DNA from: Streptococcus sp. SN-1
GTDB taxonomy: Bacteria > Bacillota > Bacilli > Lactobacillales > Streptococcaceae
Assembly: GCF_041154385.1 (NCBI RefSeq)
Contig: NZ_AP028929.1
Coordinates: 1,488,001-1,552,000, forward strand
Direction of reading: 5' to 3'
Length of the DNA: 64,000 nucleotides
The notes under the pieces: model-generated
What the model saw: only the letters and a program-made list of their open reading frames with translations
Database searches by the model: none
Told to the model about the DNA's origin: nothing
Position numbers and translations under genes: made by a program
Part shown: one piece after another, positions 35,318 through 45,005 of the stretch
Layout of the letters: each line of letters begins with the position of its first letter
Numbering within the stretch: the first letter of the stretch is position 1

Positions 35318-36421
35318 TTATTCGATTTTTAGTCGTTTGACATAGTTTTCAATTGGGTAGTTTGCTGGGTCTAAGGTCATTTCCCTACTTTGGACCAGTT
35401 GAGCTAGGTGGTAACCAATGATAGGGCCCGTTGTGAGACCTGATGAACCTAGTCCACTGGCTGCATAGACACCTGACAATTCTGGCACCTGCCCAAAGAA
35501 AGGTGAGAAATCACTAGTGTAGGCACGGATTCCCACACGCTCACCAGCTCTGGTAGCTTCTACTAAACTAGGATAGTGAGGCAAGGCTGCCTCCTCCATT
35601 TGTTGGAGTAAGGTTTCATCTACCGTCAAATCAAACCCCATGTCATTTTCATGAGTAGCACCTAAGGACAATTTCCCACCTGCAAAAGGAATCAAATCCC
35701 ACTCCCCTTCTGGCATAACAACAGGGTAAGCTTCCATGTCTTGGGCAAGTTGATAATCTCGGAGTTGTCCTTTTTGAGGACGTACATCCACAGCATAACC
35801 CAAGGGTTCTAACATATCCCCCAACCAAACTCCCGTCGCCAAAATAACCTGATCAAACACCTCTTCGTCAATCTGGTAACCTGATGCTAAAGGTGTCAGA
35901 GTTACTTTTTCTTTGACCAGCTTGACCTGACTGGCTTCTAGCAAACGAGTCACTAAAAGTTGGCCATCTACTCTCGCTCCACCAGAAGCGTAGAGCAGGT
36001 GGTCAAATCCCTGCAAGCCAGGGAATAATTCGTTAGCTGATGCTTGGTCCAGAATAGCTAATTGCCCTATCAAGGGAGATTCTTCTCTACGCTGGAGGGC
36101 TAGTTGATAGAGTTCTTCTAGCTTGGATTCATCCTTTTTCAAGAGAAAAACCCCCGAACGCTGATAAAAGTCGATTTCTTGTCCTGACTTTTCTAAATCA
36201 GCCAACAAATCCACATAAAAGTCAGCCCCCAAGCGCGCCATTTTGTACCAGGCCTTATTGCGGCGTTTGGAAAACCAAGGGCTGATAATTCCTGCTGCGG
36301 CCTTGGTAGCCTGACCTTGTCCATGGTCAAAGACGGTTACTTCTAGGTCACTTTCTTTAGAGAGGTAGTAGGCAGCTGTTGCACCTACAATCCCTGCTCC
36401 GATAATGGCAACTTTTTTCAT
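35318..36421 (-). CDS. FAD-dependent oxidoreductase of the DAO/glycine oxidase family
   Basis: A 367-residue protein. N-terminal ADP-binding VAIIGAGIVGATAAYYL, later LATGVWLGDM and ASGLGSSGLTTGP near the C-terminus. It oxidises an amino acid or amine; the substrate is unknown. The frame extends to a GTG at 36430, but the ATG at 36421 is preferred. The start lies 16 bases after the Nif3-like gene's stop. Confidence 0.85.
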   Translation of the reverse strand: MKKVAIIGAGIVGATAAYYLSKESDLEVTVFDHGQGQATKAAAGIISPWFSKRRNKAWYKMARLGADFYVDLLADLEKSGQEIDFYQRSGVFLLKKDESKLEELYQLALQRREESPLIGQLAILDQASANELFPGLQGFDHLLYASGGARVDGQLLVTRLLEASQVKLVKEKVTLTPLASGYQIDEEVFDQVILATGVWLGDMLEPLGYAVDVRPQKGQLRDYQLAQDMEAYPVVMPEGEWDLIPFAGGKLSLGATHENDMGFDLTVDETLLQQMEEAALPHYPSLVEATRAGERVGIRAYTSDFSPFFGQVPELSGVYAASGLGSSGLTTGPIIGYHLAQLVQSREMTLDPANYPIENYVKRLKIE

Positions 36422-36437
36422 TGTTTTCACTTTCTAA

Positions 36438-37235
36438 CTAGATATGGTGGAAAGGATTGGTCGATGCTTGACTAGGTACAATATCGATTGTCCAGCCTTT
36501 TTCCTCTTTCCATTGACTAAGGAGTGCTGCAATTTTTTCCACAAAAAGCACTTCAATATAGTGACCTGGGTCCAATGCCAGTAACCCATCAGACAGCATA
36601 TCCTGGGCAGTGTGGTAGTAAATATCACCAGTGATATAAACATCTGCCCCCTTTGCCAAAGCATCCTTATAGAAAGACTGCCCGCTGCCACCACAGATGG
36701 CCACTCTTGAAATAGGCTTCTGTAAATCAGTCTCTTGATAATGCACCAATCGAAGACTATCTAAACCAAAGACTTGCTTGACATTCTGGGCCAATTCCCC
36801 AAAAGTCTGAGGCTGAACATTCCCAATACGTCCAATTCCACGTTCAGGACCCGTCTCCTGAAGATAAGTTGTCTCCTCGATTCCTAGCATCTGGCAAAAC
36901 CAATCATTGAGACCATTTTCAACGATGTCAATATTGGTATGGCTGACATAAACTGCAATGTCATGCTTGATGAGATCAATGTAAATCTGATTTTGTGGAC
37001 GGCTGGCGACCAAATCCTTGATAGGACGGAAAATCGGCGCGTGCTTGACAATAATCAAGTCCACACCCTTTTCAATGGCTTCAGCCACCGTTTCTTCACG
37101 GATATCCAGAGCCACCATGACCCTTTGGATATCCTTGTCTAAAGTGCCAATTTGCAGACCACGACTGTCTCCCTCCATTGAAAATTCCTGAGGGCAAAAG
37201 GCTTCATATGCGTTAATTACTTCACTTGCTAACAT
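36438..37235 (-). CDS. Nif3-like dinuclear metal centre protein (YqfO family)
   Basis: A 265-residue protein with the metal ligands expected of the family: VKHAPIF and VSHTNID near the N-terminus and the paired residues [13 protein letters not shown] near the C-terminus. CGGSGQSF is also typical. Proposed GTP cyclohydrolase I-like fold; role not established. It overlaps trmK by 14 bases, an order conserved in Firmicutes. Confidence 0.9.
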   Translation of the reverse strand: MLASEVINAYEAFCPQEFSMEGDSRGLQIGTLDKDIQRVMVALDIREETVAEAIEKGVDLIIVKHAPIFRPIKDLVASRPQNQIYIDLIKHDIAVYVSHTNIDIVENGLNDWFCQMLGIEETTYLQETGPERGIGRIGNVQPQTFGELAQNVKQVFGLDSLRLVHYQETDLQKPISRVAICGGSGQSFYKDALAKGADVYITGDIYYHTAQDMLSDGLLALDPGHYIEVLFVEKIAALLSQWKEEKGWTIDIVPSQASTNPFHHI

Positions 37236-37899
37236 GGAGCATCTCCTTGATGGCTTGAATTTTATCTACTAGAACTTGACGTTCCTCCAAATTTTTTTCT
37301 GGGATTTGTCCGAGGGCAAACTCTAGTTTAACAGCTTCTTTTTGCCATTTTTGGACAAAGACTGGACTGACCTCTTTAAACAAAAAAGGACCAAAGCGGA
37401 CATCACTGGCTGATAACTTCATTTGTCCTGCTTCCACTACCAAAATCTCGTAAAACTTGCCAGCTTCTTCTAAGATGCTTTCAGCTACAATCTGAAATCC
37501 GTTCTCTTGTAGCCAGATACGCAAATCATCTTCACGATTATTGGGTTGGAGGATTAAACGCTCTACATTAGCTAGCTTGTCCAAGCCTTCTTCTAAAATC
37601 CTAGCAATCAAACGACCTCCCATGCCAGCAATGGTGATGACAGATACCTGATCTGCCTCTTCAAAGGCTGCCAAGCCATTTGCTAAACGGACTTGGATTT
37701 TCTCTTTTAGACCGTGCGCCTCAACATTTTTGACCGCAGACTGATAGGGGCCTTCCACCACCTCACCCGCAATGGCACTTTTGATTTGGCCTCTTTCGAC
37801 CAACTCGATAGGCAGATAAGCATGGTCACTTCCCACATCTAGTAAAATGGCTCCCTGTGGCACAAAGGAAGCCACTAATTCTAATCTCTTTGAAATCAT
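37222..37899 (-). CDS. trmK: tRNA (adenine(22)-N1)-methyltransferase
   Basis: A 225-residue Rossmann methyltransferase. SAM-binding [15 protein letters not shown] (about 19-33) and TIAGMGGRL; the helical C-terminal arm is typical of the COG2384 family. It methylates A22 of tRNA. It is coupled with the Nif3-like gene. Confidence 0.93.
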   Translation of the reverse strand: MISKRLELVASFVPQGAILLDVGSDHAYLPIELVERGQIKSAIAGEVVEGPYQSAVKNVEAHGLKEKIQVRLANGLAAFEEADQVSVITIAGMGGRLIARILEEGLDKLANVERLILQPNNREDDLRIWLQENGFQIVAESILEEAGKFYEILVVEAGQMKLSASDVRFGPFLFKEVSPVFVQKWQKEAVKLEFALGQIPEKNLEERQVLVDKIQAIKEMLHVSK

Positions 37900-37965
37900 C
37901 TTCTCTCACTTTCCAAACTCTATTCCCTCTTATTATACCACATTTCAGCTAGCTATCTTGCACCC

Positions 37966-37998
37966 AAAAAAGACCACAATCCACAGATTGCAGTCTTT
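37966..37998 (-). terminator. Terminator of the P-type ATPase gene
   Basis: On the minus strand AAAGACtgCAATC pairs with GATTGtgGTCTTT, then TTTTG. Confidence 0.8.
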
Positions 37999-38000
37999 CT

Positions 38001-40337
38001 TTATTTTCTGGCTTGATAGCGACTAGTCAGGATGAAAATCACGGTAAAGACCAACATCATGACACCATAGACAGGCAATGTTTGTCCTGTTAATGTCGAA
38101 ATTTCAAGCAGTTTTTGGATTCTTGGGAAGAGAGCTGTGGCTAGGAAGCCTCCTACTGACCAGACAATCAAGAGGACACGCCAGAGGGTGAATGGTATGC
38201 AGGCTCTAAATACGGATAAGAAACCAATAGATCCAAGTAGATAATAGAGGAGGGTTGAGATTTCTAACTCAGACCAACCTTGGCTACTTCCAAATATTTT
38301 TACAAACAGGACGCTGAAGACGACCATGAGTGCACTTGGTAGGGCACGAAGCATAGATTTTCTGAGGAAGTTTGGCTCAACAGGTTTGATATTTCGTTCA
38401 AAAGTCAGAACGAATGGTGGGAAACCTTCCACGAACTGGTCAATCATGGTAATCTGGATTGGAATGAAGGGGAAAATCAAAATCCACTCAGACCGACCTA
38501 GTAAAGCACTGGCAATACAGATGACTGCTAACAGGAAGGAATAGATGGTCTTTATCAAGAAAATCGGAGCGATATGAGCAATGTTATTGACCACGCGACG
38601 ACCTTCAAATAGAATCTCAGGAACATCATTAAAGTCAGAGTTCAAAAGAACCAGATTAGCAATCTGACGAGTCGCAGGATCTCCCTCAGCCATCACGATA
38701 GAACAATCCGCCTCACGAAGGGCCAGGATATCATTAACTCCATCCCCTGTCATAGCCGTTGTATGACCCGCTTTTTTCAGCGTTTGGATGATGAGTTTCT
38801 TTTGATGAGGGGAAACACGTCCGAAAATCGCAGTCTCCTCCGCCATAGCAATCAATTCCTCATCCGTAATTTTCGAGCAATCTACATAGCTGTAGTAGTC
38901 CGCAAAACCAGCCTTCTGGGCAATACTGGACACCGTAACTGGATTGTCACCAGAGATAATCTTGAGGCCCACTTCCTGAGAACGGAGATAGTCCAGCGTC
39001 TCAGCTGCTCCTTCTCGAATAGGGTCCAAGATTTCCAGCAAGGCTAGAGCCTGAATATCAGATGGTTTTTGTGGTTTGTGATGGTCTAATTTCTCCTGAC
39101 TGAGAGCTAAGACCAAGACACGTGAACCTCTCTCCAAGGCCTCTCTGGCTTCAGGGACTTCTGAGTCCAGCAACATCTCAGGCGCCCCTAAGAAAACTGT
39201 CCCCAAACCTTCCAATTCCATAGCTCCCCACTTGCGGTCGCTGGAGAAGGGAAGATTAGAGAGCATAGGATAGGCTACTTGGCCTTGGAATCGCTGGCGA
39301 ATAGCTTGGGCAGTTGGATTCTTATCCTCACTATGGGCCATATAGCTTGTCAGGATGCTGGCAATAGCCTCTTCACCGTAAGTTTCCGTCAGTGGAAGAA
39401 CAGCCTCCACCTGCATCTTTCCTTGGGTGATGGTGCCCGTCTTGTCCAGACAGAGCATATCCACGCGCGCCAAGGTCTCAACAGAGTACATCTCCTGCAC
39501 CAAGACCTTTTTCAAGCCCAACTTAATCACCGCTGTCAAGAGCGAAGTAATGGTCAAAAGGGCGATTCCTTTGGGCAACATTCCTAGAAGGGCTGTCGAC
39601 GAGTTTACAACGGATGACTTGAGAGGCAGGCCTTTTAAAATCAAGGCTTCTAGCAAGAGAGCTAGACCAAAAGGAATGATAATTTTCCCAGTAAAACCAG
39701 CCAACTTGTCCAGCGATTTCATGATACGAGAGTTGATTGGTTTCACGGTCTTGGCTTCCAGCATGAGCTTGGCAGCATAGTTGTCTGCACCGACATGGTG
39801 AACTTGAGCTAAAACTGACCCACTAGCTAGGAAACTTCCTGACAAAAGCAAGGTATCAACTTCCTTTTGCACCAAATCACTTTCCCCCGTCAACATGGCT
39901 TCATTGACTTCCGCAAAGCCTTCCAAAACCAAGGCATCACTGGGAATCTGCTCTCCTGCAGACAGACGAATGATATCTCCTAGCACCAATTCTTCCGGAT
40001 TAAGAGCAACTTCCTGACCATCACGAATAGTCTTGACCTTTTCCTTGGTCATGAGATTGAGCTTGTCCACCATGTGTTTAGCCCGCAGCTCGGTCACAAT
40101 CCCAGAAAAAGCGTTAAAGCAGATAACGGCAAAAAAGACCAAATTACTCCAAGCATGCACAAAGGCAAGGGACAAAGCAATGGCAAAGTTCAAAGCGTTA
40201 AAAAGGGTAAAGACATTTCGTTTAACGATTTGCCAAGTGCTAGTACTGGCCGATGCAGTAAAATCATTGACCAAGCCCTTAGCCTGTCTTTCCTTGACTT
40301 CTCTTTGGGTTAATCCCATAATCTTATTTTTATCCAT
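38001..40337 (-). CDS. Cation-translocating P-type ATPase
   Basis: A 778-residue membrane pump. TGES actuator loop (150-153), phosphorylation Asp D298 in CLDKTGT, hinge TGDGVND, about ten helices. The helix-4 motif is LPKGIALL rather than PEGL. There is no heavy-metal-binding domain or CPC motif, so it belongs with the P2/P3-like Ca/Mg-type pumps rather than Cu/Cd pumps. The ion is unknown. The start was placed at MDKNKIMGL (40337); the first ATG (40349) lies inside an inverted repeat. No ribosome site is visible. Confidence 0.88.
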   Translation of the reverse strand: MDKNKIMGLTQREVKERQAKGLVNDFTASASTSTWQIVKRNVFTLFNALNFAIALSLAFVHAWSNLVFFAVICFNAFSGIVTELRAKHMVDKLNLMTKEKVKTIRDGQEVALNPEELVLGDIIRLSAGEQIPSDALVLEGFAEVNEAMLTGESDLVQKEVDTLLLSGSFLASGSVLAQVHHVGADNYAAKLMLEAKTVKPINSRIMKSLDKLAGFTGKIIIPFGLALLLEALILKGLPLKSSVVNSSTALLGMLPKGIALLTITSLLTAVIKLGLKKVLVQEMYSVETLARVDMLCLDKTGTITQGKMQVEAVLPLTETYGEEAIASILTSYMAHSEDKNPTAQAIRQRFQGQVAYPMLSNLPFSSDRKWGAMELEGLGTVFLGAPEMLLDSEVPEAREALERGSRVLVLALSQEKLDHHKPQKPSDIQALALLEILDPIREGAAETLDYLRSQEVGLKIISGDNPVTVSSIAQKAGFADYYSYVDCSKITDEELIAMAEETAIFGRVSPHQKKLIIQTLKKAGHTTAMTGDGVNDILALREADCSIVMAEGDPATRQIANLVLLNSDFNDVPEILFEGRRVVNNIAHIAPIFLIKTIYSFLLAVICIASALLGRSEWILIFPFIPIQITMIDQFVEGFPPFVLTFERNIKPVEPNFLRKSMLRALPSALMVVFSVLFVKIFGSSQGWSELEISTLLYYLLGSIGFLSVFRACIPFTLWRVLLIVWSVGGFLATALFPRIQKLLEISTLTGQTLPVYGVMMLVFTVIFILTSRYQARK

Positions 40338-40339
40338 AA

Positions 40340-40369
40340 ATTCTATCATATCATTTTTTATGATAGAAT
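40340..40369. promoter_or_regulatory. Perfect inverted repeat at the P-type ATPase start (candidate operator)
   Basis: attctatcat and atgatagaat, ten-base arms with a ten-base spacer, three bases upstream of the start codon. They contain possible -10 hexamers (TATGAT or TAGAAT on the minus strand). Confidence 0.5.
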
Positions 40370-40411
40370 ACTAATCTCATCCTAAATATACTTATTACAA
40401 ATGGAAAAAGT

Positions 40412-40440
40412 TTGCCAGCCCTCCTTTGATAAGGTATAAT
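40412..40440 (+). promoter_or_regulatory. plsC promoter
   Basis: TTGCCA, 17 bases, perfect TATAAT. Confidence 0.8.
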
Positions 40441-40470
40441 AATAACAAGAAAATAATCGAAGGAGATCGC

Positions 40471-41220
40471 ATGTTTTATACTTATTTACGTGGATTGGTT
40501 GTCTTGCTCCTATGGTCCATCAATGGCAATGCCCACTATCATAATACTGATAAAATTCCTAATCAAGATGAAAATTATATTTTGGTTGCGCCTCACCGCA
40601 CTTGGTGGGATCCTGTTTACATGGCCTTTGCAACCAAGCCAAAACAGTTTATCTTTATGGCCAAAAAAGAACTCTTTACTAACCGTATCTTTGGTTGGTG
40701 GATTCGTATGTGTGGTGCCTTTCCTATCGACCGGGAAAATCCTAGCGCCTCAGCCATCAAATACCCTATCAATGTTCTCAAAAAAAGTGATCGCTCTCTC
40801 ATCATGTTTCCAAGTGGGAGCCGTCACTCAAACGATGTCAAGGGTGGAGTTGCCCTGATTGCCAAAATGGCCAAGGTCCGTATTATGCCGGTTACCTACA
40901 CAGGTCCTATGACCTTGAAAGGCTTGGTTAGCCGTGAGCGTGTCGATATGAACTTTGGAAATCCAATCGATATCTCAGATATCAAGAAAATGAATGATGA
41001 AGGCATTGAAACAGTCGCCAATCGCATCCAAGTAGAATTTCAACGTTTGGACGAAGAAACGAAACAATGGCACAATGATAAAAAACCAAACCCACTCTGG
41101 TGGTTTATCCGTATCCCTGCCCTTATCCTTGCGATTATCCTCGCTATCCTAACCATCATCTTTAGCTTTATCGCAAGCTTCGTATGGAATCCAGATAAAA
41201 AGAGAGAAAACCTTGGTTAA
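40471..41220 (+). CDS. plsC: 1-acyl-sn-glycerol-3-phosphate acyltransferase
   Basis: A 249-residue protein with the acyltransferase motifs HRTWWD (HxxxxD), FPSGSRH and a hydrophobic C-terminal helix (about 208-235). It makes phosphatidic acid from lysophosphatidic acid. The ATG at 40471 has AAGGAG upstream. The frame extends 15 codons further without support. Confidence 0.92.
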   Translation: MFYTYLRGLVVLLLWSINGNAHYHNTDKIPNQDENYILVAPHRTWWDPVYMAFATKPKQFIFMAKKELFTNRIFGWWIRMCGAFPIDRENPSASAIKYPINVLKKSDRSLIMFPSGSRHSNDVKGGVALIAKMAKVRIMPVTYTGPMTLKGLVSRERVDMNFGNPIDISDIKKMNDEGIETVANRIQVEFQRLDEETKQWHNDKKPNPLWWFIRIPALILAIILAILTIIFSFIASFVWNPDKKRENLG

Positions 41221-41232
41221 ACAAATACAACA

Positions 41233-41256
41233 ATCCCTTGGCTTTTGCCAAGGGAT
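41233..41256. terminator. Bidirectional terminator between plsC and the esterase gene
   Basis: Perfect atcccttggc / gccaagggat with a tttt loop between convergent genes; T-rich sequence lies on both sides. Confidence 0.8.
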
Positions 41257-41263
41257 AAATCTT

Positions 41264-41956
41264 TTATTCGATTTTCCATTTTTGGGCCAACCAACTGGAA
41301 AAAGCTAGAAATCGCTCAGCTACTTGTTCATGGTGTCCATAAGGATCAAAGACAAACTGGCCGTTCGGATAGCATTTCTGAAGACTGATATGAATCTGCT
41401 CAGCATAGACTGGTGCTTGAGCCAAGCGATTAGTATGATAGGTTCCTTCTGTTTGACCGTTCTGTAAATACAGCAAACAGTCTAGATTTTTCACTGTCTC
41501 TGCCTTGCAGTAAGTCACAAAATCAGGATACCAAAAGGAACCGCAGATGGAAAAGACACAGGAAATCTTGTCAAAGCCGAAAAGACTGTAGACTGCCGCC
41601 AAACCACCTAGTGAATAACCTCCATAAGCAAGGCGAGTTTCGTCCAGGCGATAAAGCGACTGCAACTTGTCCAAAAAACCTCCAAACAAATGATCATGAT
41701 AGACCTTGGCCTGACCTCCAAAATCTGGAGCTCCATCTCTCAGAGCCGATGTCGCCCAGGGAGTGTAGTCATCTAGGCGATTTTTAGAGGTCAAGCCCAC
41801 TAAAATCGCAGATTCGGAAAGGGACGATAGGAAATCCAAGTTTCCATCATTCAATAAAATAGCCGGATAGGTTTGATTGGGATCGTAGTTAGAAGGAAGG
41901 CTGATTTTGACTTGAATTCCTTCCCAATCAAACTCATTATTTATTGATAAAGTCAT
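41264..41956 (-). CDS. Esterase-family alpha/beta hydrolase, probable siderophore esterase
   Basis: A 230-residue protein with the nucleophile Ser in AYGGYSLGGLAAVY, GDGAPDF-like and HHEQVAERF near the catalytic His. It resembles the Fes/IroE-type putative esterase family. It is last in an operon with a siderophore-type importer and overlaps the binding-protein gene by 20 bases, which suggests it hydrolyses an imported ester siderophore to release iron. The ATG at 41956 is preferred to an upstream TTG. No signal peptide, so cytoplasmic. Confidence 0.78.
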   Translation of the reverse strand: MTLSINNEFDWEGIQVKISLPSNYDPNQTYPAILLNDGNLDFLSSLSESAILVGLTSKNRLDDYTPWATSALRDGAPDFGGQAKVYHDHLFGGFLDKLQSLYRLDETRLAYGGYSLGGLAAVYSLFGFDKISCVFSICGSFWYPDFVTYCKAETVKNLDCLLYLQNGQTEGTYHTNRLAQAPVYAEQIHISLQKCYPNGQFVFDPYGHHEQVAERFLAFSSWLAQKWKIE

Positions 41957-42947
41957 TGATTTTCTCAAGGGAATCAATCACTGCTGGACCATAATCCATC
42001 AACTCATCGTAAGAGATGGTCATGATTTTTTGATTCTTAATAGCAGGAACGCTTTCCAAAACAGCATTTGCCTTCATCAACTCTACTGCTTTTTCATCCA
42101 ATTTTTTATTGCGATCGCTGGTTACATAGATAATCAATTCAGGATCCATTGACACGAGATTTTCCAAGGTCAAGCCTGATGTCCCCGTAGCAACGTTTGT
42201 ATAACCAAGTTGGTTCAGCAAACTTTCTTGCAAAGCAGACTTGTAGGCACCGAAGGTTTCATCATTATAAGCAACCATAATCAAAGCCTTTTTCTTTTCA
42301 CCTTGACTTACTGTGTTTGCTTTCTTAACAGCGTCAATTTTAGTTTGTAATTGGGCTGCGTATTCATTGGACTTGTCCTGCACATTAAAAATCATTCCAA
42401 GATTTTTGACATCTTCTACGATATTCCCCAAATCTTGCTGAATTGTTGAGAGAGAAGCTTTTTGCGTATAAACTGGGATTTTGTTTTCATTCCAAGTGCT
42501 AACTGTCCCCAAGGATTTTTCAGAAAACATCATGTTTCGACCCATCACAGCGTCTGGCTCATAAGAAAGGACTGTCTCTTGTGAGACTGTTTTTTTATCC
42601 CCAATTTGAGGAATAGTCGCAATCGCGTCCTTGTATTTGTCCGTCACAGCATTGTCTGGATTGAGCATGCCAACAATTTTATCCTTCAACCCCAACTCCA
42701 ATAAGATTTCAGTGGTTGAAAGATTGTTGGTGATAACTTTTTCAGGTGCCTTGTCAAAGACTTGTTCGACTTCATTTCCTTTAGCATCATAGGTCTTAAC
42801 CGTTAACGGATAAGTCGTCTCTGCTTTAACCTTTTGACTTGTCTCTGTGCTAGACTGTGTGGTAGTTTTTTCTGTAGTAGTATTACCACAAGCTGCCATG
42901 GTTAGAGTAGCTACTGTTATGAGTAAAATACTGAGTGTTTTTTTCAT
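41937..42947 (-). CDS. Iron-siderophore ABC transporter substrate-binding lipoprotein
   Basis: A 336-residue protein. Lipobox TMAAC at about 16-20, then a Thr/Ser linker and a class III (FhuD/FepB-like) periplasmic-binding fold with the single helical linker. VITNNLSTTEILLELGL and LENLVSMDPELIIY are typical. It binds a ferric siderophore or haem-like ligand at the cell surface. Confidence 0.88.
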   Translation of the reverse strand: MKKTLSILLITVATLTMAACGNTTTEKTTTQSSTETSQKVKAETTYPLTVKTYDAKGNEVEQVFDKAPEKVITNNLSTTEILLELGLKDKIVGMLNPDNAVTDKYKDAIATIPQIGDKKTVSQETVLSYEPDAVMGRNMMFSEKSLGTVSTWNENKIPVYTQKASLSTIQQDLGNIVEDVKNLGMIFNVQDKSNEYAAQLQTKIDAVKKANTVSQGEKKKALIMVAYNDETFGAYKSALQESLLNQLGYTNVATGTSGLTLENLVSMDPELIIYVTSDRNKKLDEKAVELMKANAVLESVPAIKNQKIMTISYDELMDYGPAVIDSLEKINDFINK

Positions 42948-42966
42948 CTTGTTTTCCTTTTCATTC

Positions 42967-43722
42967 TTATAAATAGTGAATCATGGCTTGCTGGTCCTCG
43001 GTCCAAGTAACCTGACTTTGAACTCCGTATACAGTTTGCAATGACTCCGGGGTGATGGTCTCCTTTGGAGTCCCTTGGTAAAGGATTTCTCCCTCTTTCA
43101 TCAGATAGAGATAATCCGAATAGCGACAAGCAAGTTGAATATCATGCAGGACAGCTAGAACATTGATCTTGAGTTCCTTTACAATGGCTAACAAGTCTAG
43201 CTGATACTTGATATCCAGATGGTTGGTTGGCTCGTCTAGGAGCAAGAGAGTCGGTTCTTGCGCCAAGGCGCGAGCTAACAAGACTCGCTGTTTCTCTCCT
43301 CCTGACAGGGACGAATAGAGACGAGTTTTCTTCTCGAGCATATCCACCTTAACGAGGGCATCTTGAACGAGCGCATAATCCCTTTCCCTTTCCTTTTGTA
43401 GAAAAGAGAGGTGGGGAGTTCTTCCCAGCAAGACGATTTCCTCAACTGTACAATCAAACTGCAATTGATTAAACTGGGTCACAACTGCCATTTGCTTGGC
43501 TGTTTCTTTGAGCCTCCATTGTTCCAGAGGCTTTCCATCTAGGCTTATCAAGCCTTTGTCCGCCTTTTCCTGACGATAGAGGAGTTTAAGCAGGCTGGTT
43601 TTTCCACTTCCATTTGGCCCTAATATCGTGTGAAATTGATTCCCTTCAACCTTAAGAGAGACTCCTTTGAGGATTTTTTTCTCTCCTAGTCCAAAATGGA
43701 CATCTTGACAAATCAAGTCCAT
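42967..43722 (-). CDS. Iron-siderophore ABC transporter ATP-binding protein
   Basis: A 251-residue FecE/FhuC-type ATPase: Walker A GPNGSGKTS, signature SLSGGEKQRVLLARAL, Walker B LLLLDEPTNHLD and the H-loop VLHD. It starts one base after the permease stop with GGAGGTGAGGG upstream. Confidence 0.93.
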   Translation of the reverse strand: MDLICQDVHFGLGEKKILKGVSLKVEGNQFHTILGPNGSGKTSLLKLLYRQEKADKGLISLDGKPLEQWRLKETAKQMAVVTQFNQLQFDCTVEEIVLLGRTPHLSFLQKERERDYALVQDALVKVDMLEKKTRLYSSLSGGEKQRVLLARALAQEPTLLLLDEPTNHLDIKYQLDLLAIVKELKINVLAVLHDIQLACRYSDYLYLMKEGEILYQGTPKETITPESLQTVYGVQSQVTWTEDQQAMIHYL

Positions 43723-43723
43723 A

Positions 43724-44770
43724 TCAGACCCTCACCTCCCTTCGCCTACCTCCAACAATGTAGATAAAGAAGGGAGCACCTACTAAGGCTGTGAAAATAC
43801 CAATAGGCAACTCAGCATTTTTAATGATGATACGAGAGAGTACATCTGCCCAGATGACAAAGAGAGCACCCAGCAAGGTTGCAACAGGAAAAAGCCTCTT
43901 GTAATTCGTTCCTACTAACCCTCGAGCTAAATGTGGAGTAATCAGACCGACAAATCCAATAATCCCACAGGTTGCCACTAATACTGCTGTTAGCACAGCC
44001 ACCATGGTCACATAAAGATACCAATAAAAGTGTAAGGGAATCCCCAAAGTTAAAGCAGCCTCATCTCCCATCATCATCGCATTGAAAACACGATACTGAG
44101 TAGAGAAAAATAGAAAGGCTATTCCTACTACCATAGTTGGCAAGAATAAGTCAGACCAGGTAGTCCCTGCAAGCGAGCCCATGGTCCAAAACTTAATGGT
44201 CATCACACTATCCGCATTAGCGCCAACTGAGATAATAAAGTTTGAAAAAGCCAGAAAGAGAGCGTTGACCACCGTTCCTGATAAAATCAGACTAGCAGTC
44301 GTCATCCTTCCCTGCATAGAGGCAATGATGAGGACAGCAATGGTTGCCAAAATAGCTCCAAGAAAAGCTCCAAGACTAATCATCACTTTTAAACCAAGAA
44401 TGATGCTCAAGGTTGCCCCTAGAGTTGCACCCGCAGATATTCCTAAGACATAAGGCTCTGCGATGGGGTTGTTCACTGTAGACTGCATCACGCTACCACA
44501 CATAGAAAGACCTGCTCCTACTATCAGACCTAACAATACTCGGGGAAATCTCATGTTCCATACAATGGCAAGAGTAGACTTGGAAACCTCTCCTATCTCA
44601 AGAGGAAATCCCAACCTGCTCAAAATAATCCGATAGGTATCTCCTAGATCAATCGCAACAGATCCCATTGAAACTGCTAGAAAGAGAGAAATCCCTAAAA
44701 TAGCTAGCAAAATAACTAAAAGTAACACAAATTGCTGGTCTTGTCGGCTTCCAGAAAATTTGGAAAGCAT
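43724..44770 (-). CDS. Iron-siderophore ABC transporter permease (FecCD/BtuC type)
   Basis: A 348-residue protein with about ten helices; GLIVGAGLSMCGSVMQ, NNPIAEPYVLGISAGA and GFVGLITPHLARGLVG are FecCD signatures. A single permease, so it acts as a homodimer. First gene of the operon; AAGGAGG precedes the ATG. Confidence 0.93.
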   Translation of the reverse strand: MLSKFSGSRQDQQFVLLLVILLAILGISLFLAVSMGSVAIDLGDTYRIILSRLGFPLEIGEVSKSTLAIVWNMRFPRVLLGLIVGAGLSMCGSVMQSTVNNPIAEPYVLGISAGATLGATLSIILGLKVMISLGAFLGAILATIAVLIIASMQGRMTTASLILSGTVVNALFLAFSNFIISVGANADSVMTIKFWTMGSLAGTTWSDLFLPTMVVGIAFLFFSTQYRVFNAMMMGDEAALTLGIPLHFYWYLYVTMVAVLTAVLVATCGIIGFVGLITPHLARGLVGTNYKRLFPVATLLGALFVIWADVLSRIIIKNAELPIGIFTALVGAPFFIYIVGGRRREVRV

Positions 44771-44819
44771 GCAAACCTCCTTTGATAGAATCTTAAAAAT
44801 TTAGAAAATTCTCATGAAA

Positions 44820-44848
44820 AGTATACCATATTTTCAACAATGGAACAA
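44820..44848 (-). promoter_or_regulatory. Promoter of the siderophore importer operon
   Basis: Minus strand TTGTTC, 17 bases, TATACT. No convincing Fur box is visible. Confidence 0.65.
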
Positions 44849-44880
44849 GATGAGAACAAATGAATATAGTTGGTTTTATT

Positions 44881-44965
44881 GTGCTAGCAACCGTAACCGA
44901 AGATTATACTTGAATATATCGAGGTAAGGTGCCAACGTAAAAAGCCCTCTGAAAATCAGAGAGCT
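44881..44965. repeat. 85-bp repeat, copy 1 (downstream of cadD)
   Basis: From gtgctagcaaccgtaaccg to the terminator arm tcagagagct. It differs from the copy at 46177-46261 at only four positions. The two copies flank cadD. Confidence 0.9.
44939..44965 (-). terminator. Terminator downstream of cadD (copy of the rpsO terminator)
   Basis: Minus strand AGCTCTCTGA, TTT loop, TCAGAGGGCT, TTTTT. Confidence 0.85.
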
Positions 44966-45005
44966 GATTTGAGCCCGGGCTAAAATCCTAGTGAAACAAA
45001 AAAAT

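Noticed and set aside
36421-36430. GTG start for the FAD oxidoreductase
   Set aside because: The ATG three codons downstream gives the usual MKKVAIIGAG N-terminus.
44771-44848. Fur box before the siderophore importer
   Set aside because: The best match, TGAGAATTTTCTAAA, fits only one arm of the 7-1-7 consensus.
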